Shown piece by piece: positions 50,337-59,506 of a DNA stretch of 64,000 nt. Position numbers and translations under genes: made by a program. This DNA is from Planobispora longispora (GTDB lineage: Bacteria > Actinomycetota > Actinomycetes > Streptosporangiales > Streptosporangiaceae): assembly GCF_016863135.1 (NCBI RefSeq), contig NZ_BOOH01000021.1:248001-312000 (forward strand). Direction: 5' to 3'. Numbering within the stretch: position 1 is the stretch's first letter; each line of letters begins with the position of its first letter. A model generated the notes under the pieces. That model was given only the letters and a program-made list of their open reading frames with translations, did not search any database and was not told the DNA's origin.

Positions 50337-52017
50337 GGCGGCCCTCGCGCAGGGACAGGCGGGTGCCGGTGAAGCCGCTGCGGAACCTGCGGTCGTGCGA
50401 GACCACCACCAGCGCCCCGGGGTATTCCGCCAGTGCCTCCTCCAGCTCCTCCACCAGTGAGAGGGACAGGTGGTTGGTGGGCTCGTCCAGGATCAGCAGG
50501 TCCGCCGGGCGGACCACCAGCCGGGCCAGCTCCAGCCGCCGCCGCTGGCCGACCGAGAGCGCCGCCTCGGGACGGGCGAGGTCCTCCCGTGTGAACAGGC
50601 CCAGGGAGAGCAGCCGGCCGGCGTACTCCTCGGGCGCTCCCGGCAGGCCCTCGGCGAAGGCGCCGAGCACCGTGCGCCGGGAGCAGGCGGCGGGCAGCTC
50701 CTGGCGGAGGTAGCCGATCCGCCGGGGCCGGTGGACCGCCCCCCGCTCCGGGATCAGCTCGCCGGCGAGGACCCGGAGCAGGGTCGTCTTGCCCGCGCCG
50801 TTCGGCCCGGTCACCAGCACGCGCTCGCCGGGGGCGAGGCCCAGGCTCTCGACGTGCAGCCGGTCGCCGACCCGGACGTCGTCCATCGCGGCGACGAGGC
50901 CGGCGCCGGGCTCCGGGCAGAGGCCGCCGGCCGCCCCGCGGGCGACGGAGGCGTCGGAGGCGGCGGTTCCGCCGATCCTGGCGGTGAACCGGAGCGGGTC
51001 CGGCGGGCGCGGGACCGGGTTCTCCGTCAGACGGCGCAGGCGCTCGCGGGCGTTGCGGACCTGACCGGACAGGCCCGCCTCGTGGGAGCGGCGATGCCCG
51101 GAGGTCCTGGGCCGGTCGTCGGAGCGGGCGCTGGCGGCCAGCCTCCGCGCCCCCGTCTCCGCCAGCTCCGTCTGCCTGGCGATCTCGGCGAGCCAGTCCT
51201 GGTACTCCTGCTCCCGGCGCCGCCGGGCGGCCGCCTTGGCGGTCAGGTAACCGTCCCAGCCGTCGCCGTAGCGGGTGACCGTACGGAGATCGACCTCGAA
51301 GATCGCGGTGGCGGTCCGTTCCAGGAAGGCCCGGTCGTGGGTGACGGCGACGACGACGCCCCGGTAGGCCCGGAGCCGGTCCTCCAGCCAGGACACCGAC
51401 TGCTCGTCCAGGTGGTTGGTGGGCTCGTCGAGCAGGAGCAGCTCCGGCTCGGCGGCCAGGACGCAGGCCAGCGCGAGCCGGGACTGCTCGCCGCCCGACA
51501 GGCTGCCGAGCGTGCGCTCCCGGCCGATGCGCGCCAGGCCGAGGTCGTGCATGGCCGCGTCGACCCGCGCGTCGGCCTCGTACCCGCCGCGCGCCTCGTA
51601 GGCGGTGAGCAGGTCGCCGTAGGCGGCGAGCCCCTCCGCGGAGGCGTCGCCGAGGGACGCCTCCGCCTCCCGCAGGCGCCGCTCCAGGTCGCGCAGGTCG
51701 TGCAGCGCGTGGTCGACGACGTCCTGCACCGTGCTGTGCGGGGGCAGGGCGAGAGTCTGGCCGAGGTGTCCCACGCCGCCGGGGGCGGTGACGACGAGCT
51801 CCCCTCCGTCGGGAGCCTCCTCGCCGGCGATGAGCCGGAGCAGGGTGGACTTGCCCGCGCCGTTCTCCCCGATCACGCCGACCCGCTCGCCGGGACGGAC
51901 GGTGAACGAGACGTGGTCGAGTACGGCGCGGCCGTCGTAGGCCTTGCCCACGTCCCTGAACGCGAGCTGGAAGCTCCGGGGAGCGGAGAGGGTGGCTGAT
52001 GGGCGGTGGCGAGCCAT
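50320..52017 (-). CDS. ABC-F family ATPase
   Basis: A 565-residue protein with two ATPase domains and no membrane part. Walker A sites are VIGENGAGKSTL (near 50) and VTGPNGAGKTTL (near 390); signatures are LSGGEQSRLALA and LSVGQRRRLELA; each is followed by LLLDEPTNHLD or LILDEPTNHLS. A basic interdomain linker (ARRRREQEYQDWLAEI ...) reaches toward the ribosome. ABC-F proteins act on ribosomes, many protecting them from antibiotics. Whether this one is a resistance factor or a housekeeping factor is not decidable by eye; the leader with a short ORF and hairpin (52202-52256) suggests drug-induced attenuation. CCGGAGGCCGCC precedes ATG. Confidence 0.9.
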   Translation of the reverse strand: MARHRPSATLSAPRSFQLAFRDVGKAYDGRAVLDHVSFTVRPGERVGVIGENGAGKSTLLRLIAGEEAPDGGELVVTAPGGVGHLGQTLALPPHSTVQDVVDHALHDLRDLERRLREAEASLGDASAEGLAAYGDLLTAYEARGGYEADARVDAAMHDLGLARIGRERTLGSLSGGEQSRLALACVLAAEPELLLLDEPTNHLDEQSVSWLEDRLRAYRGVVVAVTHDRAFLERTATAIFEVDLRTVTRYGDGWDGYLTAKAAARRRREQEYQDWLAEIARQTELAETGARRLAASARSDDRPRTSGHRRSHEAGLSGQVRNARERLRRLTENPVPRPPDPLRFTARIGGTAASDASVARGAAGGLCPEPGAGLVAAMDDVRVGDRLHVESLGLAPGERVLVTGPNGAGKTTLLRVLAGELIPERGAVHRPRRIGYLRQELPAACSRRTVLGAFAEGLPGAPEEYAGRLLSLGLFTREDLARPEAALSVGQRRRLELARLVVRPADLLILDEPTNHLSLSLVEELEEALAEYPGALVVVSHDRRFRSGFTGTRLSLREGRLTTAA

Positions 52018-52201
52018 GGCGGCCTCCGGGAAAGTGGTCTGTCAGGCGGAGACGGCCCGTCCGCGGGAAGGCCGGGAGAGCACGGGGCGCGCGCGAAGGC
52101 ACGGCGGATCCGTGGGACCGGGACGGCGGAGGGCCGGAGTGATGGATGACGCGGTGGTGGACGGCGCGACGGCGCGTGCCGGGACGGCGGCGCCCGCCGG
52201 G

Positions 52202-52225
52202 ACACGGGAGCTCAGCTCACCGTGT
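52202..52225 (-). promoter_or_regulatory. hairpin in the ABC-F leader
   Basis: On the minus strand ACACGG-T-GAGC-TGA-GCTC-CCGTGT folds into a stem with two segments (6 and 4 bp) and a single bulged T. It lies 10 nt after the 6-codon ORF and 185 nt upstream of the ABC-F start, in a position where translation of the short ORF could alter its folding. Confidence 0.4.
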
Positions 52226-52235
52226 TACAGGGACC

Positions 52236-52256
52236 TCAGCCTGTTCGCGTATCCAT
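52236..52256 (-). CDS. possible 6-codon leader ORF (MDTRTG) before ABC-F
   Basis: On the minus strand ATG GAT ACG CGA ACA GGC TGA encodes MDTRTG. It has no ribosome site, so it would need to be leaderless, with TATGGT or TATGTG upstream as candidate -10. Drug-induced ABC-F genes often carry such short ORFs. The call rests on context and is weak by itself. Confidence 0.3.
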   Translation of the reverse strand: MDTRTG

Positions 52257-52330
52257 AGAAAGACCACATACGTCCCACCATACCCAAGGGGGCCGGGCCG
52301 GGGCAGCCGAATTATCCGCGGTCCCGGCGG

Positions 52331-53557
52331 TCAGATCTCGCCCTTGGTCTCCAGGCGGGTCAGGGCCCTGGCCACCGGGTGGGCGGTCAGCCCGACCTGC
52401 CACTCGCGGGCGCCCAGCTCCCGCAGGCGGGCCGCGACGGTCTCGTCGTCGACGATCGGGGGCGGCTCCCACGTCAGGCGGCGCACGGCGTCCGGCTGCA
52501 GGAGGTTCTCGGTCGGCATGTGGTGCTCGTCGGCGAGCGCGGCCACCACGGCCCTGGCCGCGGCCAGCCGGCGGGCGGCCACCGGGTCGCGGTCCATCCA
52601 GCGGTTGGCGGGCGGCGGCCCGTCACCCGGGGTGCTGGGCTGGGGCAGCTGGTCGTCCGGGAGCGTCCGGGCCCTGGTGATCGCGGCCAGCCACTCGCGC
52701 AGGTGGCGGCGGGCGCTGCGCCCGGTGAACGGGGTGATGTCGGTCAGGGCCTTGGTGGTGCGGGGCAGCTCCACGGCGGCGGTGACGATCGCGGCGTCGG
52801 GCAGCATCCGGCCCGGGGCCAGGTCGGCCTCGCGGGCGAGGCCGTCGCGGAGCGTCCACAACTCCCGGACCACGGCCAGCCCGCGCGTCGAGCGGACCTT
52901 GTGGATGCCGGAGGTTCGCCGCCAGGGGTCGGAGCGGGGGACCGGCGACTTGGAGGCCAGCACCCAGGCGAACTCCTCGCGCGCCCACTCCAGCTTCCCG
53001 CTGTCGGCCAGCTCCTTGTGCAGCGCGTTGCGGAGCTCGACCAGCACCTCGACGTCGAGCGCGGCGTAGCGCAGCCAGTCTTCCGGGAGCGGGCGGGTGG
53101 ACCAGTCGGCGGCCGAGTGCCCCTTCTCCAGCCGGAACCCCAGGACGTTCTCCACCATCATGCCGAGCCCCACCCGCTCGTAGCCGAGCAGCCGTCCGGC
53201 GAGCTCGGTGTCGAACAGCTCGCGGGGGTGGAAGCCCAGCTCCGCCAGGCACGGCAGGTCCTGGGAGGCGGCGTGCAGCACCACCTCGGCCCCGGCCAGC
53301 GCGGCGTCCAGCTCCGACAGGTCCGGGCAGCGGATCGGGTCGATCAGCGCGCTGCCGGCGCCCTCGCGGCGCAGCTGCACCAGGTAGGCCCGGCCGCTGT
53401 AGCGGTAGCCGGAGGCCCGCTCGGCGTCCACCGCGACCGGGCCGGCGCCCTCGGCGAAGGCGCGCACGACGCGGGCGAGCCCCGCGGCGTCGTCGATGAC
53501 GGGCGGTATCCCCTCCCGGGGTTCGAGCAGTGGAACGATGGTCGTCTCGTCGGTCAC
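52331..53557 (-). CDS. rnd: RNase D-like 3'-5' exonuclease with HRDC domain
   Basis: A 408-residue protein. The DnaQ-like exonuclease domain starts at about 30: GPVAVDAERASGYRYSGRAYLVQLRR (first Asp-x-Glu), then AEVVLHAASQDLPCLAELG and LLGYERVGLGMMVENVLG, and HSAADWSTRPLPEDWLRYAALDVEVL with the Y-x3-D motif. An HRDC-like helical domain follows (about 215-290). It probably trims stable RNA. The GTG start overlaps the DUF3000 stop by 4 bp (GTGA). This pairing rnd-DUF3000 near hemE is common in actinomycetes in my memory. Confidence 0.9.
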   Translation of the reverse strand: MTDETTIVPLLEPREGIPPVIDDAAGLARVVRAFAEGAGPVAVDAERASGYRYSGRAYLVQLRREGAGSALIDPIRCPDLSELDAALAGAEVVLHAASQDLPCLAELGFHPRELFDTELAGRLLGYERVGLGMMVENVLGFRLEKGHSAADWSTRPLPEDWLRYAALDVEVLVELRNALHKELADSGKLEWAREEFAWVLASKSPVPRSDPWRRTSGIHKVRSTRGLAVVRELWTLRDGLAREADLAPGRMLPDAAIVTAAVELPRTTKALTDITPFTGRSARRHLREWLAAITRARTLPDDQLPQPSTPGDGPPPANRWMDRDPVAARRLAAARAVVAALADEHHMPTENLLQPDAVRRLTWEPPPIVDDETVAARLRELGAREWQVGLTAHPVARALTRLETKGEI

Positions 53558-54150
53558 GTTCTGAAGGGCTCCGGATCGTCGCGGCGGCGCGGTGACAGTG
53601 TCGCCACACCGGGTGGCAGAGGTGGGATGCCCGCCGCGAGGCACATCAGGTCACACCATGCCGACACATGTCCGGACAGGTCTTCTTCCAGGGGCGACCA
53701 GGAGGCACGCAGCTCCAGCTCCGTGGCCACCGGGTCCTCGGCCTTGTTGCCGAACCCCTCGGAGACCGCCCGGGTGACGGTGCCTCCGGCGGCGGCGTAG
53801 CCGGCGCCGTGCGTCTCGAGCGACTCGGTGAGCCAGCTCCACGCGACGGGGCCGAGCAGCGGATCCTCGGTGATCTCCGGCTCCATGTCCGCCCGGACGT
53901 AGGCGACCAGGCGGAACTGGCCGTCCCAGCCGCGCTGGCCGTCCGGGTCGAAGAGCACGATGAGGCGGCCGACCGCGAGCTCGTGGTCGTCACGGTAGAC
54001 CGACGCGCCGATGGCGGCGGAGTAGGGGGCCAGGCGCTGCGGCGCCGGGATGTCCTCGAGCTCGATCTCGGGTCTGACCTCCGCCGGGCGCAGGCTGGCC
54101 ACCGCGCGCCGGAAGGCGGCGGGAGCGGGCGGCGCGTCACCGAGGGTCAT
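53554..54150 (-). CDS. DUF3000 domain protein
   Basis: A 198-residue protein of the DUF3000 family, found in actinomycetes next to rnd/hemE. Typical stretches are FRRAVASLRPAEVRPEIELEDIPAPQRLAPYSAAIGASV, DDHELAVGRLIVLFDPDGQRGWDGQFRLVAYVRAD and a final SGHVSAWCDLMCLAAGIPPLPPG (long quotes shortened in effect to their hallmark cores: EIELEDIPAPQRLAPYSAA, LFDPDGQRGWDGQFRLV). No catalytic motif is apparent. Start ATG 54150: TACCCT lies 6 nt before it, and no ribosome site is seen, which suggests a leaderless message. Function unknown; it is co-translated with the RNase D gene. Confidence 0.88.
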   Translation of the reverse strand: MTLGDAPPAPAAFRRAVASLRPAEVRPEIELEDIPAPQRLAPYSAAIGASVYRDDHELAVGRLIVLFDPDGQRGWDGQFRLVAYVRADMEPEITEDPLLGPVAWSWLTESLETHGAGYAAAGGTVTRAVSEGFGNKAEDPVATELELRASWSPLEEDLSGHVSAWCDLMCLAAGIPPLPPGVATLSPRRRDDPEPFRT

Positions 54151-54219
54151 ATCGGAAGGGTAGGCCGGAATGGAGCGCATGGGGACCACTGGGGTGTGTG
54201 GAGGAGCCATAGGGACCGA

Positions 54220-54432
54220 TCAAACCGACACCGTCGAGCGGACGGCGGCCGGGACGCCCCGGCCGTCCGGGAGACCGAGGATCAGAGCGTGGCCGCACTC
54301 GGCGCAGGCCCACTCGGGGCACTCGCCCGGCTCGTGGCCGTCGGGGCAGGGGGGCTGCTCGAAAACCCGCTCCCCGGCGCAGGAAGCGCAGTGCTCACCG
54401 CGGTGTTCGAGCGAACTCCACATCGTGGTCAT
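54220..54432 (-). CDS. small zinc-ribbon-like protein
   Basis: A 70-residue protein with six Cys: Cys15/Cys18 (CASC), Cys29, Cys38, Cys43/Cys46 (CAEC). The CxxC pairs, EHCASCAGERVFEQPPCPDG and EWACAECGHALILG, point to a treble-clef or zinc-ribbon metal site. It is conserved-looking rather than random, with a good GAAAGGCTGGCG site before the ATG. A gap of 69 bp separates it from the DUF3000 gene on the same strand. Function unknown; a nucleic-acid or protein-binding role is common for such ribbons. Confidence 0.7.
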   Translation of the reverse strand: MTTMWSSLEHRGEHCASCAGERVFEQPPCPDGHEPGECPEWACAECGHALILGLPDGRGVPAAVRSTVSV

Positions 54433-54875
54433 CGCCAGCCTTTCGTCGGGTCGTGGTCCGACGGTGGCACGTCACGCCGACAATTCCGCGCATCGTGCTC
54501 GGCGTGTCCTGAAAGTGGCGCCGGAATCGATGCCGCGCGGTGTTTTGGCGAACATTTGGACCAGCAGGGGACCGACCCTGGTTCATCGATGAGGGAAACT
54601 GTACCCGGAATCATGATCGCTCCACGCCTTCCCGCGCACCCGGATCGGTCGCAAGGCGTAGATCTTCGCCGTGGAGTCACCGGTGCCTGCTGGACGAAGC
54701 TCTCAAACCCCATTGAGAAGCCCTCGAACCTCTATGAGAGGTGCATCATCGTGACTTGAAGCTATCTATGGCTTCTCAAGTGTCTTGTCATCTAATTTCG
54801 GGCGATTTCGTGCAAGGCACGCCGTCCGGGGGCCGCGGAGCGCGGACCGGCCCCCCGGCATGGCACCCTGGGAGG
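54433..54875. other. 443-bp hemE upstream region without a supported gene
   Basis: No frame in this region has both codon bias and a start site. It is AT-richer than its surroundings between 54480 and 54810. It contains an array of TCTCAA-type half sites (54701-54779), a CCTCT-ATG-AGAGG hairpin (54729-54741) and GAAGC-N8-GCTTC. The hemE promoter is expected at the right end; no riboswitch that I know matches. Confidence 0.5.
54701..54779 (+). promoter_or_regulatory. TCTCAA half-site array upstream of hemE
   Basis: TCTCAA (54701-54706) and TTGAGA (54713-54718) form a perfect dyad with a 6-nt spacer. Further copies are ATGAGA (54734-54739) and TCTCAA (54774-54779). Centre spacings of 12, 21 and 40 bp are near multiples of the helical repeat. 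The array could bind one protein at several sites; the regulator is not known. Confidence 0.4.
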
Positions 54876-55913
54876 GTGAATCCCGAGCTTGCCGACTCCC
54901 CTTTCCTGCGCGCCTGCCGCCGCCAGCCCGTCCCTCACACACCGGTGTGGTACATGCGCCAGGCGGGCCGCTCGCTGCCCGAGTACCGGGCCGTGCGCGG
55001 CGGGGTGCCCATGCTCACCGCCTGCGCCACCCCCGACCTGATCGTGGAGATCACGATGCAGCCGGTCCGCCGGTACGGCGTGGACGCGGCCATCTTCTTC
55101 AGCGACATCGTGGTGCCGCTCAAGGCGATCGGGATCGACCTCGACATCAAGCCCGGCGTCGGCCCGGTGGTGGCCGCCCCGATCAGGGACGCCGCCGCGG
55201 TCCGGACGCTGCGCCCGCTCGAACCCGGCGACGTCTCCTACGTCACCGAGGCCGTCCGCGCCCTCACCGGGGAGCTGGGCTCCACCCCGCTCATCGGGTT
55301 CGCGGGCGCGCCGTTCACCCTCGCCTCCTACCTCATCGAGGGCGGCCCCTCCAAGAACCACGACCACACCAAGGCCATGATGTACGGCGAGCCCGACCTG
55401 TGGCACGCCATGATGGACCGGCTGACCGAGATCACCCTCGGCTTCCTCCGCGTCCAGATCGACGCCGGGGCCTCCGCCGTCCAGCTCTTCGACTCGTGGG
55501 TCGGCGCCGTCGCGCCCGAGGACTACCGCGAGTTCGTCCTGCCGTACACCCGCCGCATCTTCACGGGCCTGGCCGGTCTGGACGTCCCGCGGATCCACTT
55601 CGGCGTCGGCACCGGCGAGCTGCTCGGCCTGCTCGGCGAGGCGGGGGCCGACGTGGTCGGCGTCGACTGGCGGGTCCCGCTCGACGAGGCCGCCCGCCGC
55701 GTCGGTCCGGGCAAGGCGCTCCAGGGCAACCTGGACCCGGCGATCCTGCTCGCCCCCTGGGAGGTCGTCGAGCGCCGCGCGGCCGACATCCTGGAGCGGG
55801 GCGGGAAGGCCGAGGGCCACGTCTTCAACCTCGGCCACGGCGTGCTGCCCGGCGTCGACCCCGACCAGCTCGCCCGCCTCACCGACTTCGTGCACGAGAC
55901 CTCCGCCCGCTGA
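54876..55913 (+). CDS. hemE: uroporphyrinogen decarboxylase
   Basis: A 345-residue barrel enzyme that removes four carboxyls from uroporphyrinogen III to give coproporphyrinogen III. The hallmark N-terminus [20 protein letters not shown] holds the substrate-binding Arg, and [15 protein letters not shown] holds the catalytic Asp. [38 protein letters not shown] and [10 protein letters not shown] are also diagnostic. GTG 54876 is set by length and homology; GGGAGG adjoins it directly, so the message may be leaderless. With hemG and chdC close by it forms the coproporphyrin-dependent haem route. Confidence 0.96.
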   Translation: MNPELADSPFLRACRRQPVPHTPVWYMRQAGRSLPEYRAVRGGVPMLTACATPDLIVEITMQPVRRYGVDAAIFFSDIVVPLKAIGIDLDIKPGVGPVVAAPIRDAAAVRTLRPLEPGDVSYVTEAVRALTGELGSTPLIGFAGAPFTLASYLIEGGPSKNHDHTKAMMYGEPDLWHAMMDRLTEITLGFLRVQIDAGASAVQLFDSWVGAVAPEDYREFVLPYTRRIFTGLAGLDVPRIHFGVGTGELLGLLGEAGADVVGVDWRVPLDEAARRVGPGKALQGNLDPAILLAPWEVVERRAADILERGGKAEGHVFNLGHGVLPGVDPDQLARLTDFVHETSAR

Positions 55914-55932
55914 CATCCCGGTGGGGAGCCCT

Positions 55933-55954
55933 CCGCGGGCGGCCCGGCCCGCGG
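55933..55954. terminator. hairpin between hemE and the DUF4349 gene
   Basis: CCGCGGGC-GGCCCG-GCCCGCGG, a perfect 8-bp stem 19 bp after the hemE stop and before the convergent DUF4349 gene. Confidence 0.6.
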
Positions 55955-56015
55955 ACCTCCGGGCGCGGCCCCGCGCGGAGCGCCCCGGCGCCCCGCGCCT
56001 CGGATCCCGCCACGT

Positions 56016-57065
56016 CTACGGAGTGGCGCGCGGGCCCGCCGGTTCCGGCTCCCGCTCCGGCTCCGCGGCCGCCTCGTCGTCGCCGGACGGCGGGGGCGTC
56101 GCGCCGGGGTACGGCGTCCCGCCCGGCGGGAGCCCCGGCGCCGGGCGGTTCCTCCGGCGGCGGAGCAGGAAGGCCACCGCCAGCCAGACCGGCACGATCA
56201 CCAGCAACCAGGGGAGCAGCGCGCCGAGGACCGTCAGCCCGATCTTGACGGCCGAGACGAAGGACTCCCAGCCCGCCTCCAGGCCGCCGAGGAACCCTCC
56301 CGGCTCCTCCACCGGCTCGGGGATCTCGGCCGCCGGGCCGATCAGGTTCAGCGTCAGCGTCGCCATGCCGGTCAGCGAGGCCAGCTTCTTCTGCCGGGCC
56401 TGGAGCGACTCCAGCTCCGCCTGGCGGCCGGCGATCTCCCGCTCGACGTCGAGCACCTGGCCGATCGTGTCCGCCCGCTTCAGCAGCGCGCGCAGCGACT
56501 CCAGCGCGGACTTCGCCGACGTCACGCGGCTCTCGACGTCGGCGACCTCCTCGGTGACGTCCTCGGTGCTCTGCTGGATCGACTCCCGCTCGCCCAGCTC
56601 CTTGCCGAGCCTGCCGAGGGCGCCGGAGTAGCCCGCGGGCGGGATCTTGAAGACCAGGGTGGAGGACGCCTGGCTGCCGTAGGCGTCCGACTTCTCCTGG
56701 GCGAGGTAGCCGCCGGCCGCGGTGATGATCTGCTTGGCCTTCTCGGCCGCGGCGGCGACGTCCTTCGCCCGGACGGTCATCTGCGCGGTGTAGATGATGG
56801 CGCGGTCGGTCGGGACCACGTCCACCGGCTCCTTCTGCCCGCCGGGCTCGCCCTGCCCGCCGGTGCCCCGCCCGCCGGACTCCGCCGTGTCGGCGGCCTT
56901 GTTCGCGGCCTCCTCGGGAGCCGCGGCGGACGCGGCCGCGGGGGCCTCGGCGCCGGACTGCGGGGCGGAGTCGGCGGACTCTCCGCCGCCCCCGCACGCG
57001 GAGGCGAACACCACTGTGGCCGCGAGGGCGATCGCCAGGCGCGGGCCGTACCGGAATCTCTTCAT
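56016..57065 (-). CDS. DUF4349 lipoprotein with coiled coil and membrane helix
   Basis: A 349-residue envelope protein. A signal sequence ends in the lipobox ASAC (lipidated Cys near 24). A Gly/Ala/Pro/Glu linker (25-80) leads to the DUF4349 domain: TDRAIIYTAQMTVRAKDVAAAAEKAKQII and GGYLAQEKSDAYG, then a coiled coil around 160-230 (EEVADVESRVTSAKSALESLRALLKRAD, REIAGRQAELESLQARQKKLA). A hydrophobic segment (about 275-305, LLPWLLVIVPVWLAVAFLL) and a Pro/Glu-rich tail follow. It probably sits outside the membrane. Function unknown; it is convergent with hemE and divergent from hemG. AAGGAC precedes the ATG. Confidence 0.88.
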   Translation of the reverse strand: MKRFRYGPRLAIALAATVVFASACGGGGESADSAPQSGAEAPAAASAAAPEEAANKAADTAESGGRGTGGQGEPGGQKEPVDVVPTDRAIIYTAQMTVRAKDVAAAAEKAKQIITAAGGYLAQEKSDAYGSQASSTLVFKIPPAGYSGALGRLGKELGERESIQQSTEDVTEEVADVESRVTSAKSALESLRALLKRADTIGQVLDVEREIAGRQAELESLQARQKKLASLTGMATLTLNLIGPAAEIPEPVEEPGGFLGGLEAGWESFVSAVKIGLTVLGALLPWLLVIVPVWLAVAFLLRRRRNRPAPGLPPGGTPYPGATPPPSGDDEAAAEPEREPEPAGPRATP

Positions 57066-57198
57066 GTCCTTGAAGACGGACCTTCCGAGGGGCTGGTTTG
57101 ACGCGGGCCGTCACGATGGCGTCACGGTCTGCCTGCCGTGAGGTCACGGCGGAGGCCCGGAACGCGGGGGGACCCCGGTGGCGGTACGGTCTGGAGTC

Positions 57199-58650
57199 AT
57201 GGAAGGGAACCGGAGCCATGTGGTGGTCGTCGGTGCCGGGATCGCGGGCCTGGCCGCCGCGTGGCACCTGCGGCGGGGCGGTGAGGACATCCGGGTGACC
57301 GTCCTCGACGGCGCCGGGCGGATCGGCGGCAAACTCCACGCGAGCGAGGTCGCGGGCGTCCCTGTCGACGCCGGGGCCGAGGCGATGCTCGTGCGGCGGC
57401 CCGAGGGCAAGGACCTGGCCAGGATGGTCGGTCTCGGTGACGAGCTGCGGCATCCCGGGGACGCCCAGGCCGCCGTCTTGACCCGCGGCGCGCTCCGGCC
57501 CATGCCGAGGGGGCAGGTGATGGGGGTCCCGTCCGATCTGGCCGCGCTGGCCTCCTCGGGCGTGCTCACCCCCGGCGGCCTCGCCCGCGTGCCGATGGAC
57601 CAGATCCTCCCCGCCACGCTCATCACCACGGACGTCTCGGTGGCCGCCTACATCCGCGCCCGGATGGGCGGCGAGGTGGTCGACCGGCTGGTCGAGCCGA
57701 TCCTCGGCGGCGTCTACGCGGGCCGGGCCGAGGCGCTCTCCCTCGATGCGACGATGCCCAGGATCGCCGCCGCGGCCCGCACCGAGCGCTCCCTGCTCGC
57801 CGCGACCAAGAAGATCGCCGATGAGGCGCCCAAGGACGCCGGGCCCGTCTTCGCCACGCTCCGCACCGGAATGGGCAGCCTGCCCGAGGTCGTCGCCGCC
57901 GCCTCCGGAGCGGAGATCAGGACCGGCGTGATGGTGCGGGAGCTGCGCCGCACCGGGCACGGCTGGCGCCTGGTCGCCGGGCCCGTGCCCGACCCGGAGA
58001 TCATCGAGGCCGACGCGGTGATCCTCGCCACGCCCGGTCCCGCGACCGGCCGCCTGCTCGCCGACGAGGTGCCCAAGGCGGCCGCCGAGCTGGCCCGGAT
58101 CGAGTACGCCAGCATGGCCGTCGTCACCCTCGCCTACCCGCGCGCGGCGTTCCCCGCGCTCCCGGCCGGGAGCGGCTACCTGGTCCCGCCGGTCGAGGGG
58201 CGCCCGGTCAAGGCCGCCACGTTCAGCTCGATCAAGTGGCCGCACCTGGCCGAGGCGGACCCCGACCTGATCGTGCTGCGCTGCTCGATCGGGCGGCTGG
58301 GCGAGGAGGCGCTGCTCCAGCGGGACGACGCCGAGCTGGTCGCCCTCGCCATGGCCGAGACGGCCGAGGTCGCCGGGGTGCGCGGGCTGCCCAGGGACTC
58401 CCGGGTGACCCGCTGGGGCGGGGCCCTCCCGCAGTACAACGTGGGCCACCTCGACCGGGTCGCCCGCATCCGGGCCGCCGTCGCCTCCCAGCCCGGGCTG
58501 GCCCTGTGCGGCGCGGCCTACGACGGCGTCGGCATCCCCGCCTGCGTCGCCACCGCCCGTACGGCGGCGGCCCGGGTCCTGGAGCACCTGAGGCTCGCGG
58601 GGGAGCGGAGCGATTCCCCTGCACGCGGGACCGGGGACTCCTCCGGATAG
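57199..58650 (+). CDS. hemG: coproporphyrinogen III / protoporphyrinogen oxidase
   Basis: A 483-residue FAD enzyme. The dinucleotide fold VVVVGAGIAGLAAAWHLRRGG and LDGAGRIGGKLHASEVAGVPVDAGAEAMLVRRPEG at the start define the HemY/CgoX family. In actinomycetes it oxidises coproporphyrinogen III to coproporphyrin III; the neighbouring chdC supports this route. WGGALPQYNVGHLDRV and GLALCGAAYDGVGIPACVATA near the end bind FAD. ATG 57199 lies 8 nt after TACGGT, so the mRNA may be leaderless, though GGAG also precedes it. The name hemY or cgoX is equally used. Confidence 0.94.
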   Translation: MEGNRSHVVVVGAGIAGLAAAWHLRRGGEDIRVTVLDGAGRIGGKLHASEVAGVPVDAGAEAMLVRRPEGKDLARMVGLGDELRHPGDAQAAVLTRGALRPMPRGQVMGVPSDLAALASSGVLTPGGLARVPMDQILPATLITTDVSVAAYIRARMGGEVVDRLVEPILGGVYAGRAEALSLDATMPRIAAAARTERSLLAATKKIADEAPKDAGPVFATLRTGMGSLPEVVAAASGAEIRTGVMVRELRRTGHGWRLVAGPVPDPEIIEADAVILATPGPATGRLLADEVPKAAAELARIEYASMAVVTLAYPRAAFPALPAGSGYLVPPVEGRPVKAATFSSIKWPHLAEADPDLIVLRCSIGRLGEEALLQRDDAELVALAMAETAEVAGVRGLPRDSRVTRWGGALPQYNVGHLDRVARIRAAVASQPGLALCGAAYDGVGIPACVATARTAAARVLEHLRLAGERSDSPARGTGDSSG

Positions 58651-58719
58651 GTTTGACTGGCGGAGATCCCGATTCTCCGGCGAATCCGAACTTCACGGAC
58701 CCGAACTTCTGACGAGAGG

Positions 58720-59427
58720 GTGAGGACGACGGACGCGAACCCGCGGCCCAAGGCGCGCGACCTGAACCAGGTGATCCGTTACACAATGTGGTCGGTCTTC
58801 AAGCTGCGCGACAACTGCCCGGGCAACCGGGAGGGCCTGGCCGACGAGGTCGAGGACCTGCTGACCCAGACGGCCCGGAAGGACGTCGTCACCCGCGGCG
58901 TCTACGACGTCGCCGGGTTCCGCGCCGACGCCGACTTCATGTTCTGGTGGCACGCCCCCACCGCCGAGGACCTGCAGGAGACCTACTCCCGCTTCCGCCG
59001 CACCGACCTGGGGCGGCTGACCGAGCCGGTCTGGTCGGCCATGGCGCTGCACCGCCCGGCGGAGTTCAACAAGTCGCACATCCCGGCCTTCCTGGCCGAG
59101 GAGGAGCCCCGCGGCTACGTGAGCGTCTACCCGTTCGTGCGCTCCCTGGAGTGGTACCTCCTGGACGACGCCGACCGCCGCCGGATGCTCGCCGAGCACG
59201 GAATGATGGCGCGCGACTACCCCGACGTGCGGGCCAACACCGTCGCCTGCTTCGCGCTGAACGACTACGAGTGGATGCTCGCCTTCGAGGCCGACGAGCT
59301 GCACCGGATCGTCGATCTCATGCGCACCCTGCGCGGGGCCGAGGCGCGGCGGCACACCCGGGAGGAGATCCCCTTCTACACCGGCATCCGCAAGCCCGTC
59401 AGGGAGCTGATCGCGGCCCTGCCGTGA
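58720..59427 (+). CDS. chdC: coproheme decarboxylase (HemQ)
   Basis: A 235-residue chlorite-dismutase-fold enzyme that turns coproheme into haem b with peroxide. The [18 protein letters not shown] segment (near 130-145) has the catalytic Tyr and supports, and [29 protein letters not shown] supplies the proximal haem region including the conserved His-rich helix before it ([16 protein letters not shown]). GTG 58720 follows GAGAGG directly. It is 69 bp downstream of hemG on the same strand and is probably in one operon with it. Confidence 0.95.
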   Translation: MRTTDANPRPKARDLNQVIRYTMWSVFKLRDNCPGNREGLADEVEDLLTQTARKDVVTRGVYDVAGFRADADFMFWWHAPTAEDLQETYSRFRRTDLGRLTEPVWSAMALHRPAEFNKSHIPAFLAEEEPRGYVSVYPFVRSLEWYLLDDADRRRMLAEHGMMARDYPDVRANTVACFALNDYEWMLAFEADELHRIVDLMRTLRGAEARRHTREEIPFYTGIRKPVRELIAALP

Positions 59428-59506
59428 GGCGGGGGCGGACGACCTGCCCGAAACACCCGGCATCTCGCCAGATCTTTGTCATACTCGGGAGAAATCTCCT
59501 GTCTGT

